Source: Enterovibrio sp045679545
Lineage (GTDB): Bacteria > Pseudomonadota > Gammaproteobacteria > Enterobacterales > Vibrionaceae
NCBI RefSeq assembly: GCF_045679545.1
Contig: NZ_CP166195.1
Coordinates: 620,001 to 684,000, forward strand
Length of the DNA stretch: 64,000 nucleotides
Direction: 5' to 3'
This document shows positions 52,279 through 61,998 of this stretch, one piece after another. Below the pieces are notes generated by a model, which saw nothing but the letters and a program-made list of their open reading frames with translations, was not told the origin of the DNA and searched no databases. A program made the translations under genes and the position numbers. Every line of letters starts with the position of its first letter. Position 1 is the stretch's first letter.

Positions 52279-52426
52279 ACACGTCTAACAGTGAACGAAC
52301 TCGCGCAGCTCAGCGCGTTATGTGACCAATGAATGGCATGACAAGTCGTTGTTAGACAAACAAGGCTTGCCACTGTTAGAGTGAGTCAGCATATTTTCAC
52401 AACAACGATTAGCAGGTTACCCCGCA

Positions 52427-52936
52427 ATGCGACCCAATTTTTCCTCTGTAGTGTCACTTTCAACATATTCGCGCCCTCTTGTTGCCGCCTGTTTGCTCGC
52501 ACTGACCATGACGGGCTGCTCGGATAATGAAGTAGGAGATGTAAGCTTGGGTCTTTTCACCACCAAAGACATCAAGATTCAGATTTTCAATGATCCGGAA
52601 GTACCGGGCGTGACGTGTCATATCAGTCACGTAAAAGCTGACTTAGATTTTTCTGACCCTTCAGACATGGGCATTTCTTGTCGTCAAACGGGCGAAATTA
52701 CGGAAGAGATGATTGAAAATGTCGACAAAACCAAATCCGGTGAAGTGATCTTCACTGCCTCGAAAAGCATTTTGTTCAAATCAATGAAAATTCGCCGTAT
52801 TTTTGATACTGAAAATCAAACTCTGATGTACCTTTCTTATTCCACCAAAGAAACACAAGGCAGCCACAAGCACAGCCTATCAACGGTGCCGCTTTGGGGC
52901 ACCAAGGCATGGAAAGCGCCTGTTGCGGCGAATTAA
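52427..52936 (+). CDS. creA: CreA family protein
   Basis: A 169-residue exported protein, possibly a lipoprotein (hydrophobic leader ending TMTGCS). The mature part begins with the CreA pattern VGDVSLGLFTTKDIKIQIFNDP (quoted here as GDVSLGLFTTKDIKIQIFND) and includes VTCHISHVKA, ISCRQTGEI and IRRIFDTENQTLMYLSYS. CreA is conserved in proteobacteria with unestablished function. Conserved cysteines in VTCHI and ISCRQ may pair. A strong hairpin terminator follows. Confidence 0.9.
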   Translation: MRPNFSSVVSLSTYSRPLVAACLLALTMTGCSDNEVGDVSLGLFTTKDIKIQIFNDPEVPGVTCHISHVKADLDFSDPSDMGISCRQTGEITEEMIENVDKTKSGEVIFTASKSILFKSMKIRRIFDTENQTLMYLSYSTKETQGSHKHSLSTVPLWGTKAWKAPVAAN

Positions 52937-52944
52937 TCAGCAAG

Positions 52945-52975
52945 CAAGGGTGATTTACCGTGTAAATCGCCCTTG
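52945..52975 (+). terminator. Terminator of creA
   Basis: A 14-bp stem (CAAGGGTGATTTAC / GTAAATCGCCCTTG) with a 3-base loop. The one non-Watson-Crick pair is U-G when read on the plus strand, supporting the rightward direction. It starts 9 bases after the stop codon. Confidence 0.7.
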
Positions 52976-53036
52976 TGCATAGGCATTTCGCCAGACCCTC
53001 GCTACTATAGCCCCTCACAGTCAAAGGGGATTTTTC

Positions 53037-53612
53037 ATGACGACACAATGGTCTGTTCAAGACATCGAACAACAAACCACAGAATGGTTAGAACAGGTCG
53101 TCATTGGCCTAAATCTCTGCCCTTTCGCCGCTAAACCACAGCGTAACAAGCAAATCAAAATCGAAGTGTGTTCAGGCACCGACGATCAAGCAGTGATGGA
53201 TTGCTTGCTCGCGGAACTGACGTTGCTAGACAAAAGTGATGCCGCTGAGCTGGAAACCACACTGGTTGTCACTCCCCATCTTTTTCAAGACTTCGATGAC
53301 TACAACCAGTTCTTGGATGTGGCCGACATGTTGATTGATCAGTTTGGCTGGCGAGGCACTTATCAAATCGCCAGTTTTCATCCGGACTATTGCTTTGCCG
53401 ATGTGGAACCTGAAGACGACAGCAACTTAACCAATCGTTCGCCATTCCCTGTATTTCATCTGATCCGCGAAGCGAGTATCGAGAAGGCGTTTAAGTATTA
53501 CGGTGGAAACGCGGAAGACATTCCACAAATCAACATCGACCGCGTTTGCGGGCTTTCCGACTCAGAGAAAAAAGCCCTGTTTCCCTATTTATTCAGGGCT
53601 CAATCGGTTTAG
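53037..53612 (+). CDS. DUF1415 family protein
   Basis: A 191-residue soluble protein. The N-terminus has TTEWLEQVVIGLNLCPFA, a conserved start of DUF1415, followed by LVVTPHLFQDFDDYNQFLD, ASFHPDYCFADVEPEDDSNL and NRSPFPVFHLIREAS. AAGGGGA precedes the ATG. Conserved His, Asp and Cys residues suggest an enzymatic or metal-binding site, but no activity is known. It converges with the FAH-family gene with 12 bases between the stops. Confidence 0.88.
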   Translation: MTTQWSVQDIEQQTTEWLEQVVIGLNLCPFAAKPQRNKQIKIEVCSGTDDQAVMDCLLAELTLLDKSDAAELETTLVVTPHLFQDFDDYNQFLDVADMLIDQFGWRGTYQIASFHPDYCFADVEPEDDSNLTNRSPFPVFHLIREASIEKAFKYYGGNAEDIPQINIDRVCGLSDSEKKALFPYLFRAQSV

Positions 53613-53624
53613 CGCACGAGCAAA

Positions 53625-54290
53625 TTAGGGCGCAGCCACACAGCAAAAATTCGCGAGAATGTCACCCGACAACGATAACACCAGTTCGTCGCCCGCATGC
53701 AGTTGGCCGACACCTTTTGGCGTTCCTGTCAGCACAATGTCCCCCGGTAATAGGGTGAAGTATTGAGTAAGATGACAAATCAACGCGATCACGGGTGTTA
53801 TCATTAGTTGGGTATCGCCTCGCTGACGCGCTTCGCCATTAATATCCAAGCCATACTTGATCGACGCTAAATCCAGTTTTTCATTCGCCACAAACGGGGA
53901 TTGTACGCAACTGCCATCGAACGCTTTCGCTAGCTCCCACGGCAACCCTTTTTCTTTTAGCGCGCTTTGCGCTTCTCGTCGCGTCAGGTCAAGTGCAACA
54001 CCTAACCCCACAATCGCTTCTCGCACCTCCGCTTCCGTTGCATGGGTTAACGGCTGACCAATCAGCACGGACAGCTCTGCTTCGTAATGTATAGGGGATA
54101 GGGTTTCTTTTAGCACCAGAGAAGAAGACGAGCCCACCAGCGCTGTGGAGGGTTTAATAAACAACACGGGCTCATCAGGAATTGGGTTGTTCAGCTCTTG
54201 GGCATGTTCAACGTAATTCCGGCCAATACAAACCACTTTTCCGGCCGGTAACGCAATGTCTTTGCCGTCTTTCCATGTGTGCGAATACAT
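53625..54290 (-). CDS. Fumarylacetoacetate hydrolase family protein (YcgM-like)
   Basis: A 221-residue enzyme when started at 54290, where GGAGAAGGG precedes the ATG; the longer frame to 54350 adds an unlikely leader. The core shows CIGRNYVEHAQELN, VLFIKPSTAL, the metal-binding motif HYEAELSVLIG and a C-terminal PGDIVLTGTPKGVG. This family hydrolyses or decarboxylates beta-diketo acids, including acylpyruvates and oxaloacetate. Length fits single-domain YcgM-type acylpyruvase. Substrate not certain. Confidence 0.88.
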   Translation of the reverse strand: MYSHTWKDGKDIALPAGKVVCIGRNYVEHAQELNNPIPDEPVLFIKPSTALVGSSSSLVLKETLSPIHYEAELSVLIGQPLTHATEAEVREAIVGLGVALDLTRREAQSALKEKGLPWELAKAFDGSCVQSPFVANEKLDLASIKYGLDINGEARQRGDTQLMITPVIALICHLTQYFTLLPGDIVLTGTPKGVGQLHAGDELVLSLSGDILANFCCVAAP

Positions 54291-54586
54291 CCCTTCTCCT
54301 TTTATTGAAAACATACACCAAAGCAACCTCAAGATGCTTAGGTACAACACCTAACATTGAAATATCAGTGTACTCGATTCCGCCCACAAGCCCACGCCTC
54401 AAACAAAAATGGGGAATGACTGTCATCGCTGTTTGTTGGTTCAAAATTATTGGGCATACAAACCATGAGACGGAATGAAAATTCTTATACACTGACAATG
54501 CCTTATCCGTGCCCATATCTATTTATGTGTTCAAATGTAGGCAAACAGGTAGGTTTATATCAATATCAAAATTTTAAGGATGAAAA

Positions 54587-54958
54587 ATGAACCTTGATTA
54601 CATCGCGCTGGCGCTGCTGATTTTTGTCGCGCTGGTGATCTTCTATGGCGTGATAGTGATTCATGACATTCCCTATGAAATCGCGAAAAAGCGAAATCAC
54701 CCTCACCAAGATGCAATTCACCACGCTGGATGGGTCAGCTTGTTCACGCTGCATGTCCTTTGGCCTTTTTTGTGGATCTGGGCAACGCTGTGGCAACACG
54801 ACAGAGGTTGGGGCATGAGTACGCTTGAGCACAATCAAGAGTCGATACAGGAGGAGTTAAACGCCCTCAAACAAAGAGTGAAAGAGCTGGAACAACAGCA
54901 ACCTGCCTCAACGACATCTTCAAACGACAACCAAGCGCAACAGAAAGGTGAAAGCTAA
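54587..54958 (+). CDS. yiaW: DUF3302 inner-membrane protein YiaW
   Basis: A 123-residue membrane protein with two helices (about 5-27 and 48-68) and a cytoplasmic coiled-coil tail. It closely resembles E. coli YiaW: DYIALALLIFVALVIFYG, IHDIPYEIAKKRNHPH and GWVSLFTLHVLWPFLWIWAT are nearly conserved. Its TAA overlaps the ATG of the HlyD-type gene by one base, as in the E. coli yiaWV pair. It is thought to assist the membrane-fusion protein; the exported substrate is unknown. Confidence 0.9.
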   Translation: MNLDYIALALLIFVALVIFYGVIVIHDIPYEIAKKRNHPHQDAIHHAGWVSLFTLHVLWPFLWIWATLWQHDRGWGMSTLEHNQESIQEELNALKQRVKELEQQQPASTTSSNDNQAQQKGES

Positions 54959-56088
54959 TGGATTTACTGCTGATTCTCACTTATACCGCGCTGTGCATCG
55001 CTATTTTCAAAATATTTCGTATCCCTTTAAACAAGTGGACAGTGCCTACCGCTGTATTAGGTGGCGTAGTGCTCATTGGTTCATTGATTTTGCTAATGAA
55101 CTATAACCACCCGCACACATCGCTAGGTGGCAATGTGTATGTCACCACCCCTATCATTCCCAATGTACGCGGACAAGTGGTGGAAGTGCCGGTACAACCC
55201 AACCAGCCTTTAAAACAAGGAGACGTGCTATTCAAAATTGACCCAACACGTTTTGAAGCGCGGATGATTGAAGCACAAGCTGCAGTGATTGCGGCAAAAC
55301 AATCAGCGCTTGCCTTGGAAGCGTCATACCAAACTGCAAAAGCGAACACATTCAAAGCCAAAGCTGAACGTGACCGTACTAAGTTGGAATTTCAACGCTA
55401 CGAGAAAGGTGCCAAGAAAGGCGCATTTACCGCATCAGACGTTGACAACAAACGTCAATTCTATCTCGCGGCGCAGGCCTCTTTAGCGGCTGCGGAAGCG
55501 GAAGAAAGTCGTCAACTGATTGCCCTCGAATCAGTCATCAATGGTGTTAACACCCAAGTTGCTCAGGCGCAGGCGAATTTGGAGCAAGCCCAGTTTGACC
55601 TAGACAGCACCATAGTCCGCGCACCAACAGATGGCTTAGTGACACAACTTACACTTCGCCCAGGCATGATGGCAGTACCTATGCCTTTACGTCCGGTGAT
55701 GACATTTGTGAACGAGGAAAACGATCGTTTTGTGGGCGCGTTTAGACAAAACAGTTTGCTTCGATTGAAGAAAGGCTTTGAGGCTGAATTTATTTTCCGC
55801 GCTTTACCCGGCAAAACGTTTAGTGGTGAAGTGGTGGAAGTCATCCCCGCCATTGGTGAAGGGCAAATTCAGGCTCAGGGAGCACTACTGGGAGATGCCT
55901 TGTTCAATAAGCAGGGGCGCGCTTTGGTTGTGCTTCAAGTCAACGATGATATGAGCGAGTACAACTTACCAAGCGGCACAAATGTCGAAATTGCGGTTTA
56001 CTCTGACAGCTTCCACCATGTTTCGATTATGCGTAAAATTCTTATCCGCATGAAGAGCTGGCAGAACTACTTATACCTAGACCACTAA
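54958..56088 (+). CDS. yiaV: HlyD-family membrane-fusion protein YiaV
   Basis: A 376-residue inner-membrane-anchored adaptor with two N-terminal hydrophobic segments, like E. coli YiaV. A lipoyl-type half (PNVRGQVVEVPVQPNQPLKQ), a long coiled-coil hairpin (about residues 90-215) and a beta-barrel with RAPTDGLVTQLTLRPGMMA follow. The C-terminus VYSDSFHHVSIMRKILIRM matches YiaV closely. Such proteins link an inner-membrane pump to an outer-membrane channel; none is encoded nearby. Translationally coupled to yiaW. Confidence 0.92.
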   Translation: MDLLLILTYTALCIAIFKIFRIPLNKWTVPTAVLGGVVLIGSLILLMNYNHPHTSLGGNVYVTTPIIPNVRGQVVEVPVQPNQPLKQGDVLFKIDPTRFEARMIEAQAAVIAAKQSALALEASYQTAKANTFKAKAERDRTKLEFQRYEKGAKKGAFTASDVDNKRQFYLAAQASLAAAEAEESRQLIALESVINGVNTQVAQAQANLEQAQFDLDSTIVRAPTDGLVTQLTLRPGMMAVPMPLRPVMTFVNEENDRFVGAFRQNSLLRLKKGFEAEFIFRALPGKTFSGEVVEVIPAIGEGQIQAQGALLGDALFNKQGRALVVLQVNDDMSEYNLPSGTNVEIAVYSDSFHHVSIMRKILIRMKSWQNYLYLDH

Positions 56089-56118
56089 CGTTCATTGACA
56101 CACGTTTTATCTTCTCAA

Positions 56119-56143
56119 ATCCTCGGCTTCCTGAGCCGAGGAT
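56119..56143 (+). terminator. Hairpin after yiaWV
   Basis: A perfect 10-bp stem (ATCCTCGGCT / AGCCGAGGAT) with a TCCTG loop, about 30 bases after the yiaV stop. The following sequence is CGCTTTCC, so the T-run is short. Confidence 0.6.
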
Positions 56144-56343
56144 CGCTTTCCTCAGTCCCACTTCTAACACATTGACTCACTGATAATAAAACCCGATCTG
56201 GCGTTGATTTTTCCCCCGATTAACCACCAATGACAAGACCTAGTTGGCAATTTACTAAATAGCACTTGTCGAATTTCTTAGTCAGGTCAAGGCTTACAGT
56301 ATGCCCGGTTGTTCAGCCAAGTAAGCAGGTTAATTAAAATCAA

Positions 56344-57036
56344 ATGAATCTTTTTGACTACGACACCCCTTTGTCCTGCGTTATTTTCGACTGTGATGGT
56401 ACGCTGGTAGACAGTGAAGTTCTCAGCCAAATGGCCATGGTCGACGTGTTCGCCCACTATGATGTCGTGCTTGATTTACAAGAATGTTTGGACAACTTTC
56501 AGGGTGGAAAACTGGCGGATGTGTTGCTGCAGACCTGTGAAAGATATGGGTTGTTAATCTCTTTAGATGAGCTGGAACCCCTTTACCGGCATAAGTGCGA
56601 ATCCTTATTCAAGACTCATCTCACCCCCATTAAAGGCGTGCCTGATTTACTTAACATGCTTGAAGAGGCTGGCGTTGATATGTGCGTCGCGTCGAATGGG
56701 CCTGTAGAGAAAATGGAGATGTCACTGAGTATGACGGGATTGCTGCCACATTTTACAGGTCGACTATTCAGTGCGTTTGATGCTAACAGCTGGAAACCTG
56801 CGCCGGATTTGCTTCACTACGCAGCGATGAACATGGCATCACCGACAGACCAGTGTTTGTTTGTGGATGACACGATTCTTGGTGTGCAAGCTGGGGTAAA
56901 CGCAGGCATGCGCACCGTGTATCTGAACGATGGCAAGAAGATGCAAATCGATCACCCTTTAGTAACATGCGTGGGTTCAATCAAGGAGCTCAAATCTTTG
57001 ATATCATGCCTTCCGCTGTCTAATACTTGGGCGTAG
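56344..57036 (+). CDS. HAD-superfamily phosphatase (YieH/phosphogluconate-phosphatase-like)
   Basis: A 230-residue cytosolic phosphatase. Motif I is IFDCDGTLVDSE with nucleophile Asp16 and acid/base Asp18; motif II is CVASNGP, the conserved Lys is in WKPAPD, and motif III is LFVDDTILGVQAG. The order and cap size match beta-phosphoglucomutase-like HAD enzymes, with closest resemblance to E. coli YieH (6-phosphogluconate phosphatase). The weak Shine-Dalgarno suggests low expression. It converges with the large adhesin gene; the stops are 15 bases apart. Confidence 0.88.
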   Translation: MNLFDYDTPLSCVIFDCDGTLVDSEVLSQMAMVDVFAHYDVVLDLQECLDNFQGGKLADVLLQTCERYGLLISLDELEPLYRHKCESLFKTHLTPIKGVPDLLNMLEEAGVDMCVASNGPVEKMEMSLSMTGLLPHFTGRLFSAFDANSWKPAPDLLHYAAMNMASPTDQCLFVDDTILGVQAGVNAGMRTVYLNDGKKMQIDHPLVTCVGSIKELKSLISCLPLSNTWA

Positions 57037-57051
57037 ATGGCGCATCAGGAG

Positions 57052-60000
57052 CTATTGATGTGCTATCAGCATCCCATCTTCGACCATTCGCCCTAGGATT
57101 TCAGCACCAGATCCATTCGAGATACCCAGCACGTCGTGGCTGAGATCTGTCAGTGACTTGTTCTCAAACACAATCACTTGGTCTGCGGTGTCGCCATCAC
57201 TTGCTACCGTCAATGTGGCCTTTCCGTTGTCCTCGATCAGAGACACTAGGTAATCATTAATGTTCTCTGTATTTGCGCCATCGAGTAGATCGGACAAATC
57301 CAAGGTGTCCTCGGTAACATCAAAATCGGTAATAATGTCGATGGAATATATGTCTGCGTCACCTTGAAGAAACGCAAAGACATCCGCGCCGACATCTCCG
57401 GTAAGGGTATCGCTCCCTTTACCGCCTACAATCAAATCATCACCCAATCCAGCATCAATCACATCATTGCCAGCGCCGCCATACAATTGGTCATCACCCT
57501 GATGACCCGCTAACAAATTGGCGTTTTCGTCACCCATCAGCTCAGTCGTATTCACGAGATCACTTAAATCCTGATCGGTATCGTCTATCATCCGAATATC
57601 CAGCGTACTTTCAAAATGCAGACCGCTGCTATCATTCACCAATTCATAACTAAACGATTCCAACACGTCGTTTTCGGTGACATCTGTCATCAATTGATAG
57701 ATGAAATCGCCTTTTTGGTGAGCACCTCCTCCCTCTTCACCATAAATGGTCAACAAGCCATAGGGTGTTTCAATCAGCATGATGCCTTCTGTTGCGTTGT
57801 ATACCGCCCCGTCAAAGCTAACCGAAGACAGAGACCATTCGCCTGTAAGCTGATCATTGTCGAGCAAGTTACCTTCGGCAATATGCGCACCACTGACTTC
57901 ACCACTGAGCCCTGCTGTTTGTACACTCGCAACCAAACTGGTGGCATCATCAAAGCTTATCGTCAGCGTGGCTTGATCTAGGTTTGAATCGCTATCAACA
58001 ACCGTGTAAGTGAAAGCTTCGTCCGCAAGAGACAGGGTTTCTAACGATCCGTAAAGCGCTTCCACTCGCACATTGGCATTGTCTATCACCAAGTAGCGAA
58101 AAGAGGTATTTTCTGGCGACTCGATAGTCACATCGCTGCCGGTGTAGGTCGACGATCCCTGACCCACTTGCTCACCATTCGCGCCATACAGATAATAATC
58201 GAAGGTGTCATTGGTATTGAGCCCACTCAGAACTAAGATGCTCTGATCAATGTCATCACTAAACCCATACACCAATGCTGCGTAATCACCGCCAGTAACG
58301 GCACCTTCAAAAGTAAAGTTATCTGCGGCTAACTCGCTTATCTCAATGTCTTTTAAAATCAGTTTGCCAGTGTCCAGCGTGATATGGGTATCACCATCGA
58401 CTTGCACCATCACGAGTTCATCGAACGTGTCGATTGAGGTGGCATTCTTGATGATGATGCTGTCGTTACTGGTTTTGAAACCATTCACAGTGTCAGTGCC
58501 GGATTCAAACACCACCACATCAGGGCCATTGCCCAATGTTAACGTGTCGTCACCTTCGCCACCGACAAGACGGTCTCCACCTCTGCCGCCGTCCAGAGTA
58601 TCGTTCCCCGCATCACCATAAAGCACATCTTTGCCATTGCCACCGGAGAGTGTGTCGTTACCTTCTCCGCCATGCAGCTCGTCGACACCATTGCCGCCTT
58701 CAATGGTATCGTTCCCGCCATATCCGTAGAGAACGTCATCACCATTGCCGCCATCAATCACATCGTCGCTGGTGTTGGTTGGTGCAGGATTGTCATCATG
58801 AATTTCTTGGTTGAACAGGGTGTCCAAATCTAGCCCTGCAGCGGCATTGCCACTAAGGAAGATGTTTTGGTCTAAGCCGGAGCCATAGAAGGTCACGCCA
58901 TTTGAGCTATCAAATGCCGCGGTAAGCTCGCTCGCATAGAATTGAGTTTGAATGGATGAGATATAGGTGTAGTTGCCGTCTTCCGTCATGGTGAAAGAAC
59001 CAGACTCAGTCGCAATTGTCACGCTGCCTTCCGTCAGCACGTAGTCATCACCCAGATAACTTACCTGCGTCACGGTAACACCATCGTGCACAGTATCGCT
59101 GCCATCGCCATTTAGCCCTGAGAGCACATTGCCAGTAACAGTACCTTGTGCTGCAACCTCATCTTGGTCATCTGCCGCCACAATATCTTCAATACGTGTC
59201 ACTGACACAGTGGCAGAGGCTTCTGTGGTCGTTGTGCCATCGTTTGCTGTCACAGAGAAAGACATGGATGTGAGCACAGGATCTGCACTGTCGCTATTGA
59301 TAGCTGCCACACCCGAGGCAGTCAGCAGTACCTGAGTACCACTCAATACAAAGTAGTTGTTGTCGTTGTTGATGAGCGCAATCGATAACTCGTCTTCATC
59401 GGCATCAGAGACGGTCAAGGTCGCCACCACATCGTTTTCTGACACAGATTCTTCGGTCAGGTCGTTCACCGTGAGGCTAATCACAGGGTCATTGTCGTTG
59501 ACACGATTCACTGTAACATCGGCGTCCACGCTGGTTTGACGTTCGCCGTCATCCGCCGTCACACTGAAACTGATGCGACTTAACTCAGCCTCATCATCAT
59601 TGATGGCGGCGACGCCATCAGCAGTCAATCGCACTTCATTCCCAACGATTTCCAGCCAATTAGCATTGGCAGTCGTCAGGCTGTATTCCAGCGAATATGA
59701 ATCTAGATCTGATGCAACAATGGTTGCCAGCACTTGGCCTTCAGTGACAGATTCTTCCATGGCGTCGGAGATATTCAACGTGATGGTTGGATCGTTGTCG
59801 TTGACGCGATCAATGCTCACTGATTCTGTCACTACCACGGAATAAGTGCCATCAGACGCTTGTACTGATAACGACATCTCCGTGAGAGGGTCTACGCCAT
59901 CTTGATTGATGGCAGCAACGCCTGTCGCAGTGAGGTACACTTCGTTGCCGGATAGAACGAAGTAGTCACTTTCATTATTTGCCAATGTAAGGGTTATTGG

Positions 60001-61671
60001 ATCATTATCTGCATCGCTCGCTGTCACCGTGGCGACTAACGTCGATTCCGACACCTCTTCTTCCACCAGTGAACTCACCGATATTGATACATTAGGCAAG
60101 TTGTCATTGGCGCGACCAACCAAAATCGTATCTGTCGCGGTTGTCTGGTTTTCGCCATCAGAGGCGGTGATAGAAATCGACAAACTGCGTATATCCAACT
60201 CATCATCTTGAATCGCATTAACGCCCGTTTCAGTCAATACAACCGTGTTACCAGAAATCGCAAAGTAGCCACTGTCATTGTTTAACAGTGTGAAGTTCAG
60301 TTCATCAACGTCAGCATCTGATGCCGTAAACGTCGCGATGGTTTGCCCGACTGATACACTATCTTCCGTTACATCACTCGCAATCAGTGCAATGTCGGGC
60401 GCGTTGTCATTTACACGCGTGACCACCACAAGATCAGAAGCACTGGTCTGGAAATCGCCGTCACTCACCGTAATATTGACGGCGATGCCCTCAACGGATA
60501 AAGCATCGTTATTGATGGCAGCAACACCTTCTGCGGTCAAAATAACAGTGCCATCTTGCAATGATAGGTACCCGTCGTCATTGTCAGTGAGGGTAAACGT
60601 GAGGGTGTTCCCATCAGCATCACTGGCGCTGTAGGTTGCCAATACCATGCCTTCAGTGACCGCTTCTTCAGTTACATTGACTGCATCCACAGTCAGTGTG
60701 GGCACGTTGTCGTTCACTTTATTCACGTTCAATGTGCCGCTTGTTTGTTCAATCAATTCGCCATCACTGGCTTCAACAACAATTTCCAGCGAATCAAGCC
60801 CAAGGCCATCATCATTAATGGCTTCTACACCAGCCTGCGTCAGAACAACCTGACCATCTTCAATGCGAAAATAGCCTGCTTCGTTGTTGAGCAAGTTAAC
60901 CGTGACATCGTCATTGTTTGGATCCGTTGCGGTAATCATCGCCACAGCTTGGCCTTCTGACACAGATTCTTCCGTGACATCACTCATCGCCAGCGTCACT
61001 GCGGGTGCATTGTTGTCCGTATCAGAATTTGACGGGTCTGAGGGATCTGAAGAGGGTGAAGAATCATTGGGCGATGTCGTGTCTGACGATGGAATTGAAG
61101 ATGTAGGGGGAACAGAAATCGTCACATCAGGCGTCGTGACGGAGACGATAGACTCTTCGTTTGTTTCGCTTTGATTCAGACGATCGAGAAAGAATCGTTG
61201 TAATGCTGACAAAGAGCCCAACTGAAACGACGAGAGGTTATTGGCAGTAAGAAGCTCGACACTTTGGGCGTCTTCTCCTTTGGCTTCTTGCAATAGCTCA
61301 CTCAAACTAGGGCGGTCACTGCCTGAAGCTTGTACAATCACATTGCCAGCGCCAAAAAATACGGACGAACTGCTTTGTTCTCCCGCCGCAGGATCAGCGC
61401 CTTCTGATGGGTCATCGCCTTCTTCGACCCCACGCTTCAACGCATTTACGTCATTATCAGACTCTGGTGGTGGTTCGAAAAGAAAGCCGCTGTTTGGGCC
61501 AAGTTGTATCTCACGGTCGCCGTTTTCTTTTAACACGGCACCACCGTTTTCAGTCACAAGCACTTCATCGGGCTTCAGCTCTGCATATTGCTCTGCCGCC
61601 CTTACACTTCCATCAGCGGCAAAGATCAGCGCATTGCCTTCAAGCTGTGTAATGATTAATTTGCTCGCCAT
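57052..61671 (-). CDS. LapA-like type I-secreted adhesin with retention module, cadherin-like repeats and RTX tail
   Basis: A 1539-residue surface adhesin. Residues 1-70 form a retention module (MASKLIITQLEGNALIF). PAAG at 94-97 fits the di-alanine site cut by LapG proteases. Six cadherin-like repeats of about 100 residues follow (roughly 225-830), each opening NDNxP and ending in VNRV-like strands and rich in Asp for calcium. Then come RTX nonapeptides (about 970-1040 and 1390-1430) and a type I secretion target ending GMLIAHQ. Such adhesins stay in the outer membrane while c-di-GMP-bound LapD holds LapG, and are released when it falls. No lapD, lapG or lapBCE genes are in the window. GAGG precedes the ATG. 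Confidence 0.9.
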   Translation of the reverse strand: MASKLIITQLEGNALIFAADGSVRAAEQYAELKPDEVLVTENGGAVLKENGDREIQLGPNSGFLFEPPPESDNDVNALKRGVEEGDDPSEGADPAAGEQSSSSVFFGAGNVIVQASGSDRPSLSELLQEAKGEDAQSVELLTANNLSSFQLGSLSALQRFFLDRLNQSETNEESIVSVTTPDVTISVPPTSSIPSSDTTSPNDSSPSSDPSDPSNSDTDNNAPAVTLAMSDVTEESVSEGQAVAMITATDPNNDDVTVNLLNNEAGYFRIEDGQVVLTQAGVEAINDDGLGLDSLEIVVEASDGELIEQTSGTLNVNKVNDNVPTLTVDAVNVTEEAVTEGMVLATYSASDADGNTLTFTLTDNDDGYLSLQDGTVILTAEGVAAINNDALSVEGIAVNITVSDGDFQTSASDLVVVTRVNDNAPDIALIASDVTEDSVSVGQTIATFTASDADVDELNFTLLNNDSGYFAISGNTVVLTETGVNAIQDDELDIRSLSISITASDGENQTTATDTILVGRANDNLPNVSISVSSLVEEEVSESTLVATVTASDADNDPITLTLANNESDYFVLSGNEVYLTATGVAAINQDGVDPLTEMSLSVQASDGTYSVVVTESVSIDRVNDNDPTITLNISDAMEESVTEGQVLATIVASDLDSYSLEYSLTTANANWLEIVGNEVRLTADGVAAINDDEAELSRISFSVTADDGERQTSVDADVTVNRVNDNDPVISLTVNDLTEESVSENDVVATLTVSDADEDELSIALINNDNNYFVLSGTQVLLTASGVAAINSDSADPVLTSMSFSVTANDGTTTTEASATVSVTRIEDIVAADDQDEVAAQGTVTGNVLSGLNGDGSDTVHDGVTVTQVSYLGDDYVLTEGSVTIATESGSFTMTEDGNYTYISSIQTQFYASELTAAFDSSNGVTFYGSGLDQNIFLSGNAAAGLDLDTLFNQEIHDDNPAPTNTSDDVIDGGNGDDVLYGYGGNDTIEGGNGVDELHGGEGNDTLSGGNGKDVLYGDAGNDTLDGGRGGDRLVGGEGDDTLTLGNGPDVVVFESGTDTVNGFKTSNDSIIIKNATSIDTFDELVMVQVDGDTHITLDTGKLILKDIEISELAADNFTFEGAVTGGDYAALVYGFSDDIDQSILVLSGLNTNDTFDYYLYGANGEQVGQGSSTYTGSDVTIESPENTSFRYLVIDNANVRVEALYGSLETLSLADEAFTYTVVDSDSNLDQATLTISFDDATSLVASVQTAGLSGEVSGAHIAEGNLLDNDQLTGEWSLSSVSFDGAVYNATEGIMLIETPYGLLTIYGEEGGGAHQKGDFIYQLMTDVTENDVLESFSYELVNDSSGLHFESTLDIRMIDDTDQDLSDLVNTTELMGDENANLLAGHQGDDQLYGGAGNDVIDAGLGDDLIVGGKGSDTLTGDVGADVFAFLQGDADIYSIDIITDFDVTEDTLDLSDLLDGANTENINDYLVSLIEDNGKATLTVASDGDTADQVIVFENKSLTDLSHDVLGISNGSGAEILGRMVEDGMLIAHQ

Positions 61672-61998
61672 ATTGACGCCCTCGGCTTCTTTCTAACGTT
61701 TTGGTGAAGTCATTCGACACGCAATTAAAGTTATAAGACGCATATCCCCATCAGTAACTGTAGCTCATTGATTTCAATTTTGAGCCATTTGTTCCATTTT
61801 CAATGCAACAAATGCGCAACAAGCAAGGCTTAATCCAAGATAGTGCCCCTACTAACATATTGATAGAAAATAAAAAAAGGGACGCTTCCGCGTCCCTTTA
61901 CTGTGTAACCCTGTGTGCAACCATGCTCTAAGTAACTGTGTTCCACTTAGTGTCCACTTAGTTCGAATGCCGCATAAAGCATTCCGTATGTTGTTAGT
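61672..61998. other. Intergenic region between the adhesin gene and putP
   Basis: It holds the putP terminator (61871-61899) and about 200 bases of AT-rich DNA that should contain the adhesin promoter. No additional gene was seen. Confidence 0.5.
61871..61899 (-). terminator. Rho-independent terminator of putP
   Basis: A perfect 10-bp stem (AAAGGGACGC / GCGTCCCTTT) around a 4-base loop. On the minus strand it ends in a run of seven T, about 100 bases past the putP stop. Confidence 0.88.

Noticed and set aside
58346..61696. Several plus-strand frames opposite the adhesin gene
   Set aside because: They are Ser/Val-rich shadows of the cadherin-like and RTX repeats, without ribosome-binding sites.
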